Source: Loktanella sp. S4079
Lineage (GTDB): Bacteria > Pseudomonadota > Alphaproteobacteria > Rhodobacterales > Rhodobacteraceae
Length of the DNA: 64,000 nucleotides
Assembly (NCBI RefSeq): GCF_000967725.1
Contig: NZ_JXYE01000002.1
Coordinates: 620,001 to 684,000, forward strand
Direction of reading: 5' to 3'
Under the pieces are notes generated by a model that saw only the letters and a program-made list of their open reading frames with translations, was not told the DNA's origin and made no database searches. How positions within the stretch are numbered: the first letter of the stretch is position 1; each line of letters starts with the position of its first letter. The translations under genes and the position numbers were made by a program. Below are positions 1 through 8,915 of the stretch, piece after piece.

Positions 1-39
1 GATCCGCTAACCTGCCGAAAGACAGGAAAAGGATCACAG

Positions 40-1311
40 ATGACCGACCAGAACCATCAGGTCAAAAAACGCCGGGTGTTTCACATTCCCGGATATGATC
101 CGATCCATCCGCGCCGTTACCGCGAGCTATATCGCACCGAAAGCGCGGCGCAGGCGCAAATCAGCGGTTACGAGATTGATGTTCAGGCACGGCAATCTGA
201 GCAATCCTTTGGCTGGTCGGTCAACGCCCACATTGATGAACAAGATGTGGCGGCCCGGATCGACGTGTTGGTGTGGTCCGATATCGTGCGCGATAGTATG
301 GCGCAGTCCATTCCGGCAACTTACTGGCAGTTAGTGCAAACCGCGTGGATCTACATCAGCTCTGGCACGCTGCGCCGTCTGATGTGGATGCGCAAAGGGC
401 CGGTGATCGCGGCGCTTTATCCTGTGGGCATGCTGCTGCTTCAGCTACTGGTCGCGCTTGGGCTTGGGTTGATACTTGGGAACACTGTCCAAAGCATTCT
501 GACAAAGGTTGGCACATTAACTGGTATTGGGCTCATCGAAACTGGGGGGTCTTGGGTCGGTTGGGCTCTCAAATACCTTCTTTGGGCATTTGTCACGGTG
601 CAACTGTTGCGCTGGTTTAAGGGCAAAGATAATAAATTCTTTGCCTACTACCTAATGCATGACTATGCATTCTCAGCGCGGCTCAATGGTGCAAACCCAC
701 CTGCATTAGAAGAGCGGATGAAATCCTTTGGTGATACAATCGCAGAGGCATTTCGAAGCAATGTTGATGAGGTTCTCGTCGTTGGGCATTCATCGGGGGC
801 GCATTTGGCGGTTTCAATTCTAGCCGATCTGATACGGCAGGGGCGGGTGCCTGCCAATGGACCCAAGCTCGCGTTCTTGTCATTGGGGCAGGTGGTGCCG
901 ATGGTCTCTTTCTTGCCCAAGGCGCGCCGACTGCGGACTGATCTGGCATTTTTATCTACCCAGAACGCCTTAACATGGGTCGATGTGACTGCGCCGGGTG
1001 ATGGCTGTTCCTTTGCGCTTTGCGATCCAGTGAGCGTCACAGGCGTTGCGCCGCCCGGCAAACATTGGCCCTTGGTCATATCAGCAGCCTATACGCAGAG
1101 CCTGACGCCAGCACGCTGGAAGGAGCTGCGTTGGCGTTTCTTTCGCCTGCATTTCCAATACCTCTGTGCGTTTGATCAGCCCAAAGATTACGACTATTTT
1201 CAGATCACCGCAGGACCGATGACGCTCGCGCAGCGCTTCAAAGATAGGCCGCCATCGCGGTCACGTATTGATGTGGTCGCCTCGAAATATACTTCGGTGC
1301 TACCGTTGTGA
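40..1311 (+). CDS. Membrane-associated alpha/beta-hydrolase-like protein, function unknown
   Basis: A 423-residue protein. Two hydrophobic stretches (about residues 125-147 and 170-190) suggest a membrane hairpin in the middle. Around residues 249-254 there is a GHSSGAH motif, which looks like the nucleophile elbow (G-x-S-x-G) of serine hydrolases or lipases. The N-terminus carries a charged stretch followed by HIPGYDP, so there is no signal peptide. A good ribosome site (AAAAGGAT) lies 8-10 bases before the ATG. Its stop codon overlaps the GTG start of the P450 gene (GTGA), so the two are probably translationally coupled. I do not recognise a named family; hydrolase activity is inferred from one motif only. 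Confidence 0.7.
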   Translation: MTDQNHQVKKRRVFHIPGYDPIHPRRYRELYRTESAAQAQISGYEIDVQARQSEQSFGWSVNAHIDEQDVAARIDVLVWSDIVRDSMAQSIPATYWQLVQTAWIYISSGTLRRLMWMRKGPVIAALYPVGMLLLQLLVALGLGLILGNTVQSILTKVGTLTGIGLIETGGSWVGWALKYLLWAFVTVQLLRWFKGKDNKFFAYYLMHDYAFSARLNGANPPALEERMKSFGDTIAEAFRSNVDEVLVVGHSSGAHLAVSILADLIRQGRVPANGPKLAFLSLGQVVPMVSFLPKARRLRTDLAFLSTQNALTWVDVTAPGDGCSFALCDPVSVTGVAPPGKHWPLVISAAYTQSLTPARWKELRWRFFRLHFQYLCAFDQPKDYDYFQITAGPMTLAQRFKDRPPSRSRIDVVASKYTSVLPL

Positions 1312-2678
1312 AACGGATCCCCCCGAAACCAACCGCGCGCCCTGAACGCGTATCTTTAATGCGCTATATGCGCTTGTTTCGGCGTGATATCTTATCGGCG
1401 CAACCTGCCAAACTGTACCGTGCGTGGATGGCAGAGTTTCGGACGCCGTTTTTCCGCAGCTACCTCGTGAATGATCCCGATCTGATAAAAAAGGTGCTCA
1501 AGACCCGGCCAGACCAATTCCCAAAATCGGATCGCGTGGGCGCAGGCTTGCGACCCTTGCTGGGTGACAGCGTGTTCTTGACGAATGGCGAGACTTGGAA
1601 ACGGCAGCGCCGCATCATTGACCCTGCCTTTGATGGGGGGCGCCTGCGCGATACGTTTCCGGGTATGATCGCGGCTGGCAAGGCAGCGCAATTGCGCTTT
1701 GCGGAACTGGCAGACGGGGCGCCCCAAGAAATCGAGGCGCTGACGAGCCATGCCGCTGCCGATGTGATTTTTCGTACGCTGTTTTCGCTGCCGATCGAAG
1801 ACGAACTTGCGCAGCAAGTGTTTGTTGAGTTTCGCGACTATCAGCGAAGCCAGCCGATTTTGAACCTTGCTGCCTTTATTCCGGGTCCTCGCTGGATGCC
1901 GCGGTTTTTTCGGCGCGACACGAAACACGCGGCAAAGCGTATTAGGGCGCTTATCACGGAATTGACCGTCAATCGCCTAGAAATGATTAAGGCAGGGACC
2001 GCACCTGATGATCTGGCAACCAAGATCATGACAACGGTTGATCCACAAACCGGCGAAACCTTTGACGTCGAAGAGATGGTGGATCAGGTCGCGATCTTTT
2101 TCCTTGCAGGTCATGAAACCAGTGCATCGGCGCTGGCATGGACGCTTTATCTCTTGGCGCTCTATCCAGATTGGCAGGCAAAGGTTGCAGCCGAAGCGGC
2201 GGATTTTGACAATCAATTTGGATCGCTATCAGGTCTCAAGGTGACCCGTGATGTTTTTCGCGAAGCACTGCGTCTGTATCCGCCTGTGCCGATGATGGTG
2301 CGCGAGGCGTCAGAGCCAACTGAGTTTCGCAAACGCGCCATCAAAACCGGTGCGCAAATCGTGCTTTCTCCGTGGCACCTGCATCGTCACACCCGACTTT
2401 GGGACAATGCCGATGGGTTCGATCCAGATCGTTGGCAGACGGAGAACGGCAAAGCCTGCGCTAGGGATGCCTATATCCCGTTCTCTGCGGGGCCACGCGT
2501 TTGCACTGGCGCGGGGTTTGCAATGATCGAGGGGGTTACCCTTTTGGCGGCTCTGCTACGTGCATTCGCGTTTGAGATTGTCGAAGACCAAGAACCAGTG
2601 CCCGTGGCACATCTGACTGTCCGCGCCAAAGATGGGATCTGGTTACGAATCAGACGGCGCGATTCCGCATTAATTTAA
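1308..2678 (+). CDS. Cytochrome P450
   Basis: A 456-residue bacterial, soluble-type P450 monooxygenase. Visible hallmarks in order: the I-helix oxygen-activation motif AGHETSA near residue 266, the K-helix ExxR within EALRLYPP near residue 319, and the haem-binding loop FSAGPRVCTGAGFA with the axial cysteine at about residue 399. The GTG start overlaps the stop of the upstream membrane hydrolase-like gene, which suggests the two act on a related, perhaps lipophilic, substrate; that is inference. No ferredoxin or ferredoxin reductase gene lies nearby, so electron transfer partners must be encoded elsewhere. Substrate is not predictable from sequence. Confidence 0.95.
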   Translation: MKRIPPKPTARPERVSLMRYMRLFRRDILSAQPAKLYRAWMAEFRTPFFRSYLVNDPDLIKKVLKTRPDQFPKSDRVGAGLRPLLGDSVFLTNGETWKRQRRIIDPAFDGGRLRDTFPGMIAAGKAAQLRFAELADGAPQEIEALTSHAAADVIFRTLFSLPIEDELAQQVFVEFRDYQRSQPILNLAAFIPGPRWMPRFFRRDTKHAAKRIRALITELTVNRLEMIKAGTAPDDLATKIMTTVDPQTGETFDVEEMVDQVAIFFLAGHETSASALAWTLYLLALYPDWQAKVAAEAADFDNQFGSLSGLKVTRDVFREALRLYPPVPMMVREASEPTEFRKRAIKTGAQIVLSPWHLHRHTRLWDNADGFDPDRWQTENGKACARDAYIPFSAGPRVCTGAGFAMIEGVTLLAALLRAFAFEIVEDQEPVPVAHLTVRAKDGIWLRIRRRDSALI

Positions 2679-2909
2679 CTAAATGATAAAAAAATGAGCG
2701 CAGCACGCCCAACCGTGGCAGCAATGGGGCGTAAGCTTGCCGATGGTATGTCCTATTGTGCGATTATCTGCTCACAGTTGCGTTAACGTACGGTTTTTGT
2801 CGACACTTAAAGAAAACAAGCGCTAACATGAATTTAAGGTAGCTGTGATTTTGATGGATTGCTCGCTACCGCGGGAAATTCGAAACCACTCAACGAAACG
2901 AGAACTGAC

Positions 2910-3152
2910 ATGACCATTGCACTACCGGGTTCGTCCAAAAAAGGTATCGGTGGATTATTTGGGCGCAAATCCAAGTCAGAAAAGAAAGCACCGACTGCTG
3001 AAAAGCAGCTTACACCTGAACAAGTCGCCAAAATGTTCAACAAAGACGCAGCTGCCGCTCGTGCTGCGAAACCAACTAAATTGAACGACGTTGAAAAACG
3101 TGATCAAGAGCGCTTAGGAAGTCTGCGCGGAGCGCTTTATTCCAAAGACTGA
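2910..3152 (+). CDS. Small basic protein, unknown function
   Basis: An 80-residue, lysine- and alanine-rich protein with no signal peptide or membrane segment. The N-terminal third is Gly/Lys-rich (GIGGLFGRKSK); the remainder looks helical and charged. I chose the ATG at 2910 instead of an in-frame TTG at 2859 because the upstream extension (LATAGNS...) has no hydrophobic or conserved character. Its last 16 bases overlap the end of the convergent RHH gene. The long 5' gap after the P450 gene suggests its own promoter. No function can be assigned; coding status rests on composition and a reasonable start. Confidence 0.6.
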   Translation: MTIALPGSSKKGIGGLFGRKSKSEKKAPTAEKQLTPEQVAKMFNKDAAAARAAKPTKLNDVEKRDQERLGSLRGALYSKD

Positions 3153-3373
3153 CCGCGCATCAAGGCGCGTTCCAGTACATAGACACGCAAGGCCGAAGCG
3201 AGACCGATGTCTCCTCGACCTTCGTCTATTTCAGCGGCAAGACCGTTGATTGTTTTGCCATCTTCTGCTGCGATTTGACGAAACTGATCCCAGAAGATGT
3301 CCTCTAAAGACACGCTTGTTCGGTGCCCACGTAGGGTCAATGACCGTTTTACAGGGCGCGCGTGTTCAATCAT
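3137..3373 (-). CDS. Ribbon-helix-helix domain protein
   Basis: A 78-residue protein in which residues 13-65 resemble the ribbon-helix-helix fold seen in predicted DNA-binding proteins of Rhodobacteraceae (TSVSLEDIFWDQFRQIA... then a second helix with NGLAAEID). Such proteins usually dimerise through the beta strand and bind DNA as regulators. The start overlaps the end of the DUF4169 gene by 8 bases (ATGATTGA), so it is the third gene of a fumC-DUF4169-RHH operon. The target is unknown. The 3' end overlaps the convergent small gene at 2910-3152. Confidence 0.85.
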   Translation of the reverse strand: MIEHARPVKRSLTLRGHRTSVSLEDIFWDQFRQIAAEDGKTINGLAAEIDEGRGDIGLASALRVYVLERALMRGQSLE

Positions 3374-3542
3374 CTTCGAATTTCAGCTGTGAAAGCCGAT
3401 CTTGGGATTGCTTTTCACGTGCCGCATCTAAAAGGCGTTCAGCCTTCGTGCGACCAAAGCGGACAGCATTGGCGTCCGCTTTGGCTTTGGCCTCGGCGCG
3501 GGTACGCGCTTTGCGGGCCTGGTTTAGGTTGATGGGCTTCAC
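3366..3542 (-). CDS. DUF4169 family small protein
   Basis: A 58-residue, highly charged protein: [20 protein letters not shown] at the start, then [15 protein letters not shown], ending in KFEDD. This matches the DUF4169 family as I know it: short Arg/Lys/Ala-rich helical proteins of alphaproteobacteria with the NLNQARKAR opening. It uses a GTG start at 3542 that overlaps the fumC stop (GTGA), and its stop overlaps the RHH gene start. The tight overlaps on both sides argue strongly for a real coupled gene despite its small size. Function unknown; the basic composition suggests nucleic-acid contact, which is inference. Confidence 0.85.
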   Translation of the reverse strand: MKPINLNQARKARTRAEAKAKADANAVRFGRTKAERLLDAAREKQSQDRLSQLKFEDD

Positions 3543-4930
3543 TTAGGGCCGATCATGTCTTCTGGGCGTACGACCTTGTCAAAGGTCTCTTCGTCGACAA
3601 ACCCAAGATTGATCGCTTCTTCCTTGAGGGTGGTGCCGTTTTTATGCGCTGTTTTGGCGACGGTAGTGGCGTTGTCATAGCCAATGGTGGGAGCCAGCGC
3701 TGTGACGAGCATCAGGCTTTCGCGCATCAGCTTTTCGATCCGTGTCCGATCTGCGCGGACACCAACAACACAGTTGTCGGTAAATGCAGAGGATGCATCA
3801 CCCAAAAGCTGCATAGATTGCAACACGTTATAGGCCATCATTGGCTTCATAACGTTCAGCTCAAAGTGACCTTGTGACCCAGCAAAACCGACGGCCGCGT
3901 CATTGCCCATCACATGGGCACAGACTTGTGTCAGCGCCTCAACCTGAGTTGGATTTACTTTGCCGGGCATGATCGAAGAGCCCGGCTCGTTCTCTGGCAA
4001 CATCAATTCACCCAGACCACAACGTGGGCCGGAACCCAGCATGCGGATGTCACAGGCGATTTTGTAAAGGCTTGCAGCAACAGTTTTCAACGCGCCGGAC
4101 ATCTCGACCAGTGCGTCATGTGCGGCCAGTGCCTCGAATTTGTTGGGGGCGGTGACGAACGGTAGGCCAGTGATTTCTGCCATGTTCGCAGCGACTGTTT
4201 CACCCCAACCTTTTGGCGTGTTCAAACCAGTCCCAACTGCGGTTCCACCTTGCGCGAGTTCATAGATTGCGGGCAGGGCGGCTTTGATACGGCGAAGGCC
4301 CATTGCGACCTGATGGCTGTAACCGCTGAACTCTTGGCCCAGTGTCAAAGGCGTTGCATCCATTGTGTGGGTGCGACCGATTTTGATGATGTCTTTGAAT
4401 TCTTCTTGCTTGGCGACCAGAGCCGCGTGCAGTTTTTCAAGGCCGGGGATCAACACGTCACGCGCAGTCGTCGCGACAGCGATGTGCATTGCAGTGGGGA
4501 ATGTGTCGTTTGACGACTGGCCCATGTTGCAGTGATCGTTCGGGTGCACTGGATCTTTGGAGCCGATGACACCGCCCAAAATCTCGATTGCGCGGTTACT
4601 GATCACCTCGTTGGCGTTCATGTTGGATTGCGTGCCAGAACCCGTCTGCCAAACCACCAAAGGAAAGTGATCATCCAACTTGCCGGCAACGACCTCGGAG
4701 GCTGCGGCAATCATCGCATCCGCCTTTTCGGCGTCCAATTTACCGCGCTCTTTGTTTGCCATTGCGCAGGCTTGTTTGATCACGCCAAGCGCCCGGACAA
4801 TTGCGACCGGCTGCTTTTCCCAACCGATAGGGAAGTTCATCAACGAACGCTGCGTTTGCGCACCCCAATAACGATCTGCTTGAACCTCAAGTGGGCCAAA
4901 ACTATCGGTTTCTGTGCGTGTTTCGGTCAT
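3539..4930 (-). CDS. fumC: Fumarate hydratase, class II
   Basis: A 463-residue, iron-independent fumarase that interconverts fumarate and L-malate in the TCA cycle. The fumarase/aspartase superfamily signature [11 protein letters not shown] is present, as are the class [15 protein letters not shown] and the TAH-type loop ([19 protein letters not shown]). I place the start at the ATG giving [12 protein letters not shown], which has a purine-rich AAGGGGG site just upstream and fits the usual family length; an upstream in-frame extension lacks family character. It is first in an operon with the DUF4169 and RHH genes. sspB lies about 65 bases upstream on the same strand. Confidence 0.97.
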   Translation of the reverse strand: MTETRTETDSFGPLEVQADRYWGAQTQRSLMNFPIGWEKQPVAIVRALGVIKQACAMANKERGKLDAEKADAMIAAASEVVAGKLDDHFPLVVWQTGSGTQSNMNANEVISNRAIEILGGVIGSKDPVHPNDHCNMGQSSNDTFPTAMHIAVATTARDVLIPGLEKLHAALVAKQEEFKDIIKIGRTHTMDATPLTLGQEFSGYSHQVAMGLRRIKAALPAIYELAQGGTAVGTGLNTPKGWGETVAANMAEITGLPFVTAPNKFEALAAHDALVEMSGALKTVAASLYKIACDIRMLGSGPRCGLGELMLPENEPGSSIMPGKVNPTQVEALTQVCAHVMGNDAAVGFAGSQGHFELNVMKPMMAYNVLQSMQLLGDASSAFTDNCVVGVRADRTRIEKLMRESLMLVTALAPTIGYDNATTVAKTAHKNGTTLKEEAINLGFVDEETFDKVVRPEDMIGPK

Positions 4931-4995
4931 GGATGATCCCCCTTCTGAAATGCTTTCAGTGCAGGGTTTAAGCTGCTGACCGCTAGATCGCAAGC

Positions 4996-5475
4996 TTACT
5001 TGCGGAACTGATCCAGACTAACCACTTCGGCTTCTTTGCGCTCGGTTGGTTCGGGGTCGGGTTCGACCATTTCATCCATTGGTGCTTCTTCGATATCGAG
5101 GATTTCTGTGTCTTCGTCATCCTCGGGTGTTTCAAAGCGAAGGCCAAATTCAACTGATGGATCAACAAAGGTCCGAATGGCGTCATAGGGGATATAAAGC
5201 CGCTCTGGGTTGTCGCCAAAATTCAGGGTAATTCCGAACCCTTCGTCTGTGACCTCGAGGTCGGCAAACCAATGTTGGATTACGACAGTCATATCCCCCG
5301 GATAGCGATCAGACAGCCAATCTGCGATCTCGACATCGGGGTGCATCGTGTCAAAAGTCACGAAAAAGTGGTGTTCGCCAGGAAGACCTTCCTGAGCGAT
5401 GTCGGACAGCACGTTTTGGATCAGGCTCCGCATGGCGCGGTGCATTAGGTTTCCATAGTCGATAGTGCCGGTCAC
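4996..5475 (-). CDS. sspB: ClpXP adaptor, SspB family (alpha type)
   Basis: A 159-residue protein matching the alphaproteobacterial SspB family, which delivers ssrA-tagged proteins to the ClpXP protease. The N-terminal two thirds form the conserved substrate-binding domain ([16 protein letters not shown]... and [21 protein letters not shown]), followed by an acidic, low-complexity linker (residues about 120-145) and a short C-terminal tail ending VVSLDQFRK. In SspB proteins such a tail docks on ClpX. Notably, the tmRNA gene that makes the SspB substrate tag lies only about 2 kb away at 7565-7877. Confidence 0.93.
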   Translation of the reverse strand: MTGTIDYGNLMHRAMRSLIQNVLSDIAQEGLPGEHHFFVTFDTMHPDVEIADWLSDRYPGDMTVVIQHWFADLEVTDEGFGITLNFGDNPERLYIPYDAIRTFVDPSVEFGLRFETPEDDEDTEILDIEEAPMDEMVEPDPEPTERKEAEVVSLDQFRK

Positions 5476-5539
5476 TGTCTCTTCTCCACGTTGAATGCCA
5501 CTAGCATACGTGGTTTTCGCCGGGTGAAAAGAGCCGAGT

Positions 5540-6781
5540 TTAGAATGATCCCATCACAACTCCGATGAGGGCGCATGTTCCTAATGTTGCAGGCAGTGAC
5601 CAGCGTTGATGCACGAGCCAAAAATACGAGAGTATGGTAAGAACCAGTGCGACCCAGCTCACGGAAGAAATTTCGGGGGTAGGGATTGAGATAATGCTCC
5701 AGCTTTGAATTGTAACATCTTCAAATATAACGTGTAATCCAAACCAAAGTGATAGATTTGCGATCACCCCAACTACTGCAGCCGTGATGGCATTTAACCC
5801 GCTGCGCAGCCGAGGTTGGCTATCAAGCCAATCGATGAGCGGCGCCCCCGCAAAGATCCAGATAAAACAGGGAACAAAGGTCACCCATAGTGTCAGCAAC
5901 CCCGCCCAGATTGCACCGGCGATGCCGTTGTCCATCCAGCCGACAAGCATCCCAACAAACTGCGTTACAAGGATGAGCGGCCCCGGTGTGGTCTCTGCGA
6001 GGCCAAGCGCGTCCATCATTTGTTGTGTGCTAAGCCATTGATAGGAAACGACCACCTCTTGGGTCATGTAGCTAAGCACAGCATAAGCGCCACCAAAGGT
6101 GACCACGGCCAAGACAGAAAAGAATTTCCCAATTTCAAACAGGAGATGTTGGTTGGTGACAGCCAAGATGACCAAGGGCGCGAGCCAAACGCATATTCCG
6201 ATCAAAACGGTTTTTATTGATGTCCCGAGCATTGGCCTTGATGCGGTTGAAACTGGAGCATTTGGGGCAGGGTGCGTGGCACCTAAAATTGCGGCGATAA
6301 CAATCACCACTGGAAACGGAAGTTGAAACGCAAAAAGCGCGATAAATGTCGTGATGGCGATCCATTTGTGGAGCCGAGAGACCAATGCGCGACCTGAAAT
6401 TTTGATGAGCGCCTGCAAGACAATCACGACGACGCAGGCTTTGACCCCAAGAAAGAGCGACTGAACGATGGCTAGGTCGCCATATCGCCCATAAAGCAAT
6501 GCCAGTGCGGCGATCACCACAGCACCGGGCAGCACAAATAGGCCGCCGCCTATGAAACCTCCCAGAATACCAGCGCGTTTCCAACCCGCATATGTTGCCA
6601 GTTGCATTGCCTCTGGTCCCGGCAAAAGCATGCAAAATGATAGCGCCTTGAGGTAGTCTTGCTCGCTCAGCCAGTCGCGGTCTTCGACCAGTTCCTTGTG
6701 CATCAGTGCAATTTGCGCAGCTGGCCCACCAAAGGATAACAATCCGATACGTCCAAAGACGCGAATGAGTTCAGAAAGCAA
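5540..6781 (-). CDS. chrA: Chromate transporter ChrA
   Basis: A 413-residue polytopic membrane protein of the CHR family, in the long form with two homologous halves. Each half carries the family core: FGGPAAQIALMHKE...MLLPGPEAMQLATYAGW in the first, and FGGAYAVLSYMTQE...LAETTPGPLILVTQFVG in the second. ChrA proteins export chromate, probably by proton antiport. No chrB regulator is adjacent, so the gene stands alone between sspB and a DUF1194 gene. Substrate in this organism is inferred from family only. Confidence 0.92.
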   Translation of the reverse strand: MLSELIRVFGRIGLLSFGGPAAQIALMHKELVEDRDWLSEQDYLKALSFCMLLPGPEAMQLATYAGWKRAGILGGFIGGGLFVLPGAVVIAALALLYGRYGDLAIVQSLFLGVKACVVVIVLQALIKISGRALVSRLHKWIAITTFIALFAFQLPFPVVIVIAAILGATHPAPNAPVSTASRPMLGTSIKTVLIGICVWLAPLVILAVTNQHLLFEIGKFFSVLAVVTFGGAYAVLSYMTQEVVVSYQWLSTQQMMDALGLAETTPGPLILVTQFVGMLVGWMDNGIAGAIWAGLLTLWVTFVPCFIWIFAGAPLIDWLDSQPRLRSGLNAITAAVVGVIANLSLWFGLHVIFEDVTIQSWSIISIPTPEISSVSWVALVLTILSYFWLVHQRWSLPATLGTCALIGVVMGSF

Positions 6782-6870
6782 AATGCGCGTCCTTTGGCCA
6801 AAGTTGTACAGATTGATGCCTCAGGATTGCACCGCGGGTTTGATGGGCAACGAATGTATCAGCGTCAAGA

Positions 6871-7518
6871 CTATCCGAGAACTTTGGTCAATTCGCGCAG
6901 AATTTTGGCGCGGATCGCTGAAGGGTAGTTCTGGTGGGTGCGGGCCGTCATGACGAAGCCGTCTTCGGTGACGACAGTTCTGCGATAAAAATTTGAAATC
7001 GCAAGCCCCATCGTTTCAATGGCAATTGCATTGATGGTCACGCCATCGCGTTGCGCAATATAGCGGGCGGCGTTTACGTCGCTACCGCCATTGGGCGTGC
7101 CGTCGCCAGATATATCAATGACCTTCCGGTCGCATTGAGGCGCATGGTCAAATGCGTCTAGCGCGAAATAGATCGCCTCGGCGGGTGCGGTGTCCGATAG
7201 GGTAAAGGCACGCTCCATGTCGCGGGCACGATCCGCGAGCAGTACGGTGTCAAACCGGGTCCGAATACGGGTCCAAGGGATCGACAGTTCTTGATGACCG
7301 GCGCCAGACCATTGCATGATGGCAATCGCGACCTCGCCCTGTACCATTGTGTTAACAATGTCCTCATCACTGAGCGCATCAGCCATGCCATCGACCTGTA
7401 GCCGATACTCTGCAACGTCGATGGAATTCGAAACATCAATGCTGAGCATCAGCGCGGTATCGCAAGCGCTGAGGGGCGTAGAAATACAGATCAAAGCAGA
7501 GAGGATCGCGTGTTTCAT
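6871..7518 (-). CDS. DUF1194 family secreted VWA-like protein
   Basis: A 215-residue protein with a probable signal peptide (cleavage near residues 18-19, ending LSAC). Immediately after it is LMLSIDVSNSIDVAEYRLQ, a von Willebrand factor A strand with a DxSxS metal-ion-dependent adhesion motif; a second segment, DISGDGTPNGG, fits the rest of the VWA fold. DUF1194 proteins are widespread in Rhodobacteraceae but their role is not known to me. The Cys after the hydrophobic stretch could be a lipobox cysteine (PLSAC), making this a possible lipoprotein. It faces ssrA across a short gap. Confidence 0.85.
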   Translation of the reverse strand: MKHAILSALICISTPLSACDTALMLSIDVSNSIDVAEYRLQVDGMADALSDEDIVNTMVQGEVAIAIMQWSGAGHQELSIPWTRIRTRFDTVLLADRARDMERAFTLSDTAPAEAIYFALDAFDHAPQCDRKVIDISGDGTPNGGSDVNAARYIAQRDGVTINAIAIETMGLAISNFYRRTVVTEDGFVMTARTHQNYPSAIRAKILRELTKVLG

Positions 7519-7564
7519 TTGTGTTGAATACCACCTATGGGTGAATTCCCAAAATGAAAATGCG

Positions 7565-7877
7565 TGAAGTGCAGGTTTCTGTTGCCAGGTACCTGCGAAC
7601 CCCGCCAGAGGCTGCGAGCCTAAGGACTTAAAGTTTCGATATTTCGGACTGCTTAAGCAGCCAGAGCCATCGGTGCTTTGTTGTCATTTGCAACTAGCTT
7701 AATTGAACCGATAACGGTGGTGTCTCACCGAAACAAAGCTAACCCCTTTAGACGTTCGTCGATCCTATTTCGGCCCCATGATCCCCAAATGAAGGATGTT
7801 TGGTGGAGCCGCAGGGTACCGCCCCCTGGTCCGATCCGCTTATTACGAGCGCGTTTATGTTCATAGTCCCGAAGGAC
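7565..7877 (-). ncRNA. ssrA: Permuted two-piece transfer-messenger RNA (tmRNA)
   Basis: Read on the minus strand, positions 7691-7653 encode the proteolysis tag ANDNKAPMALAA followed by TAA, a typical alphaproteobacterial ssrA tag. Gene order is permuted: the acceptor piece comes first (about 7877-7801, ending CGGCTCC-A-CCA with CCA encoded), then a 23-base spacer, then the coding piece starting GGGGCCG at 7777. GGGGCCG pairs fully with CGGCUCC, and gives the G3-U70 wobble required for alanine charging. A T-arm (CAGGG, 7-base loop, CCCTG) lies at 7828-7812, and a GTCC-UUCG-GGAC hairpin caps the acceptor 5' end. The 3' limit of the coding piece (near 7565) is an estimate. It rescues stalled ribosomes and tags the product for ClpXP. 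Confidence 0.94.
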
Positions 7878-7883
7878 AACTGT

Positions 7884-7912
7884 TAGATAGGTGTTCACAG
7901 AGTGCTGCGCAA
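7884..7912 (-). promoter_or_regulatory. Candidate sigma-70 promoter of ssrA
   Basis: On the minus strand, TTGCGC (7912-7907) is followed by a 17-base spacer and TATCTA (7889-7884). Transcription starting about 7 bases further on would begin at the G at about 7877, exactly the first base of the acceptor-piece hairpin. The agreement between the predicted start and the RNA structure supports the call. Confidence 0.6.
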
Positions 7913-8057
7913 GTGGGCAACGGGTGATCGCGAAAAAATCGCTGAGTTCACAATCAAGTTAAGTAGCGTCAATTGGGCTGATTTCGCGGATTTCGCGGTG
8001 GATGTCACCTAGCCACGGCGTTAGTCGGGCGTTGCAATAGTAATATGGTTTCTCGAT

Positions 8058-8915
8058 ATGTCTTCACTGAAATGGCTGGCGCTCGGTGGTGTGTGCGCTG
8101 CGGTTTGTGCTTTGTTTGCGACGACGGCCAATGCAAACGGAAATGACCAGATATCGCTTGGGCATATTGAGGCGGATGGATTTAGCGGCGGCTATTTATT
8201 TGGCGACTTTACCCTTGGGTTAGAACAAAACAACTGGGGCGCAGAGCTTGGGATGTTCGGCGTTGTTGGTCGGCTTCACGAAACCTATGCGGCCGTTACT
8301 TGGTCGCATGCTGAACAGAAAGTGGAACTTGGGTTCCCGCGTCCCACCTATGACCAATTTGCCAAGTCTGCCCTGACTGCATTGATGCCGCGCTATGCCT
8401 TGTGGCAGGTCGATCGCACGATGAGCCGCGCAACAGCTGGGGTCTTCTACGAATCCAATTTTCTCCCATACGGGGGTGCGTATCGCATCGGTCAAAGCGG
8501 GCTTTCGCTTCACGGTGTGCCTGATACGGATATCGCGATATTGGGGGCAGGGACCGAAGCGACATATGGTCCGTGGCGACTGGCGATCGCCACCGAGGCG
8601 GTAACCGAGCTGGATGTTTGGCGTTGGAACACTAAGGCACAAGCAGCATATGATTTTGGTACGCTCCAATTGCAGGGTTCTGTTTTTGTGGGGCGGGCAA
8701 ACGGTGCGGCTGATATGGCAGAACTCAGTGTCCAGATCGCGCCTATCCCCGAGGTCGAGCTGGCCGCAGTAGTGCAACATACCAAAGGTAGTCACTTGGC
8801 CGTCGGCGCAGGTGCGCAATACGAGATTTGGCCGGGCATTGCTGCTGATTTGGCCGCACTGCGGGATGGGCAGGACCAATTTAATATATCGGCGGCCCTA
8901 ACCCATGATTTCTAG
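8058..8915 (+). CDS. Porin-like outer membrane protein, unknown
   Basis: A 285-residue protein with a clear signal peptide (cleavage after about residue 26, TANA-NG). The mature part is a run of alternating hydrophobic/polar strands rich in Gly, Tyr and Trp, and the last residue is Phe (THDF), the usual outer-membrane beta-barrel end signal. It may be a small porin related to the Rhodobacter porin fold, but I see no diagnostic motif. The 3' end overlaps the end of convergent hemN by 4 bases. It stands as a single-gene unit with its own upstream region shared with ssrA. Confidence 0.75.
   Translation: MSSLKWLALGGVCAAVCALFATTANANGNDQISLGHIEADGFSGGYLFGDFTLGLEQNNWGAELGMFGVVGRLHETYAAVTWSHAEQKVELGFPRPTYDQFAKSALTALMPRYALWQVDRTMSRATAGVFYESNFLPYGGAYRIGQSGLSLHGVPDTDIAILGAGTEATYGPWRLAIATEAVTELDVWRWNTKAQAAYDFGTLQLQGSVFVGRANGAADMAELSVQIAPIPEVELAAVVQHTKGSHLAVGAGAQYEIWPGIAADLAALRDGQDQFNISAALTHDF

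Noticed and set aside
663..1079. Long antisense frame within the membrane hydrolase gene
   Set aside because: No ribosome site, no family character, and full overlap with a better-supported gene.
2859..2909. TTG start giving a longer N-terminus for the small gene at 2910
   Set aside because: The added residues look non-coding and the ATG is a better start.
7678..7866. A 62-codon open frame on the plus strand
   Set aside because: It lies wholly antisense to the tmRNA gene, whose structure explains the sequence.
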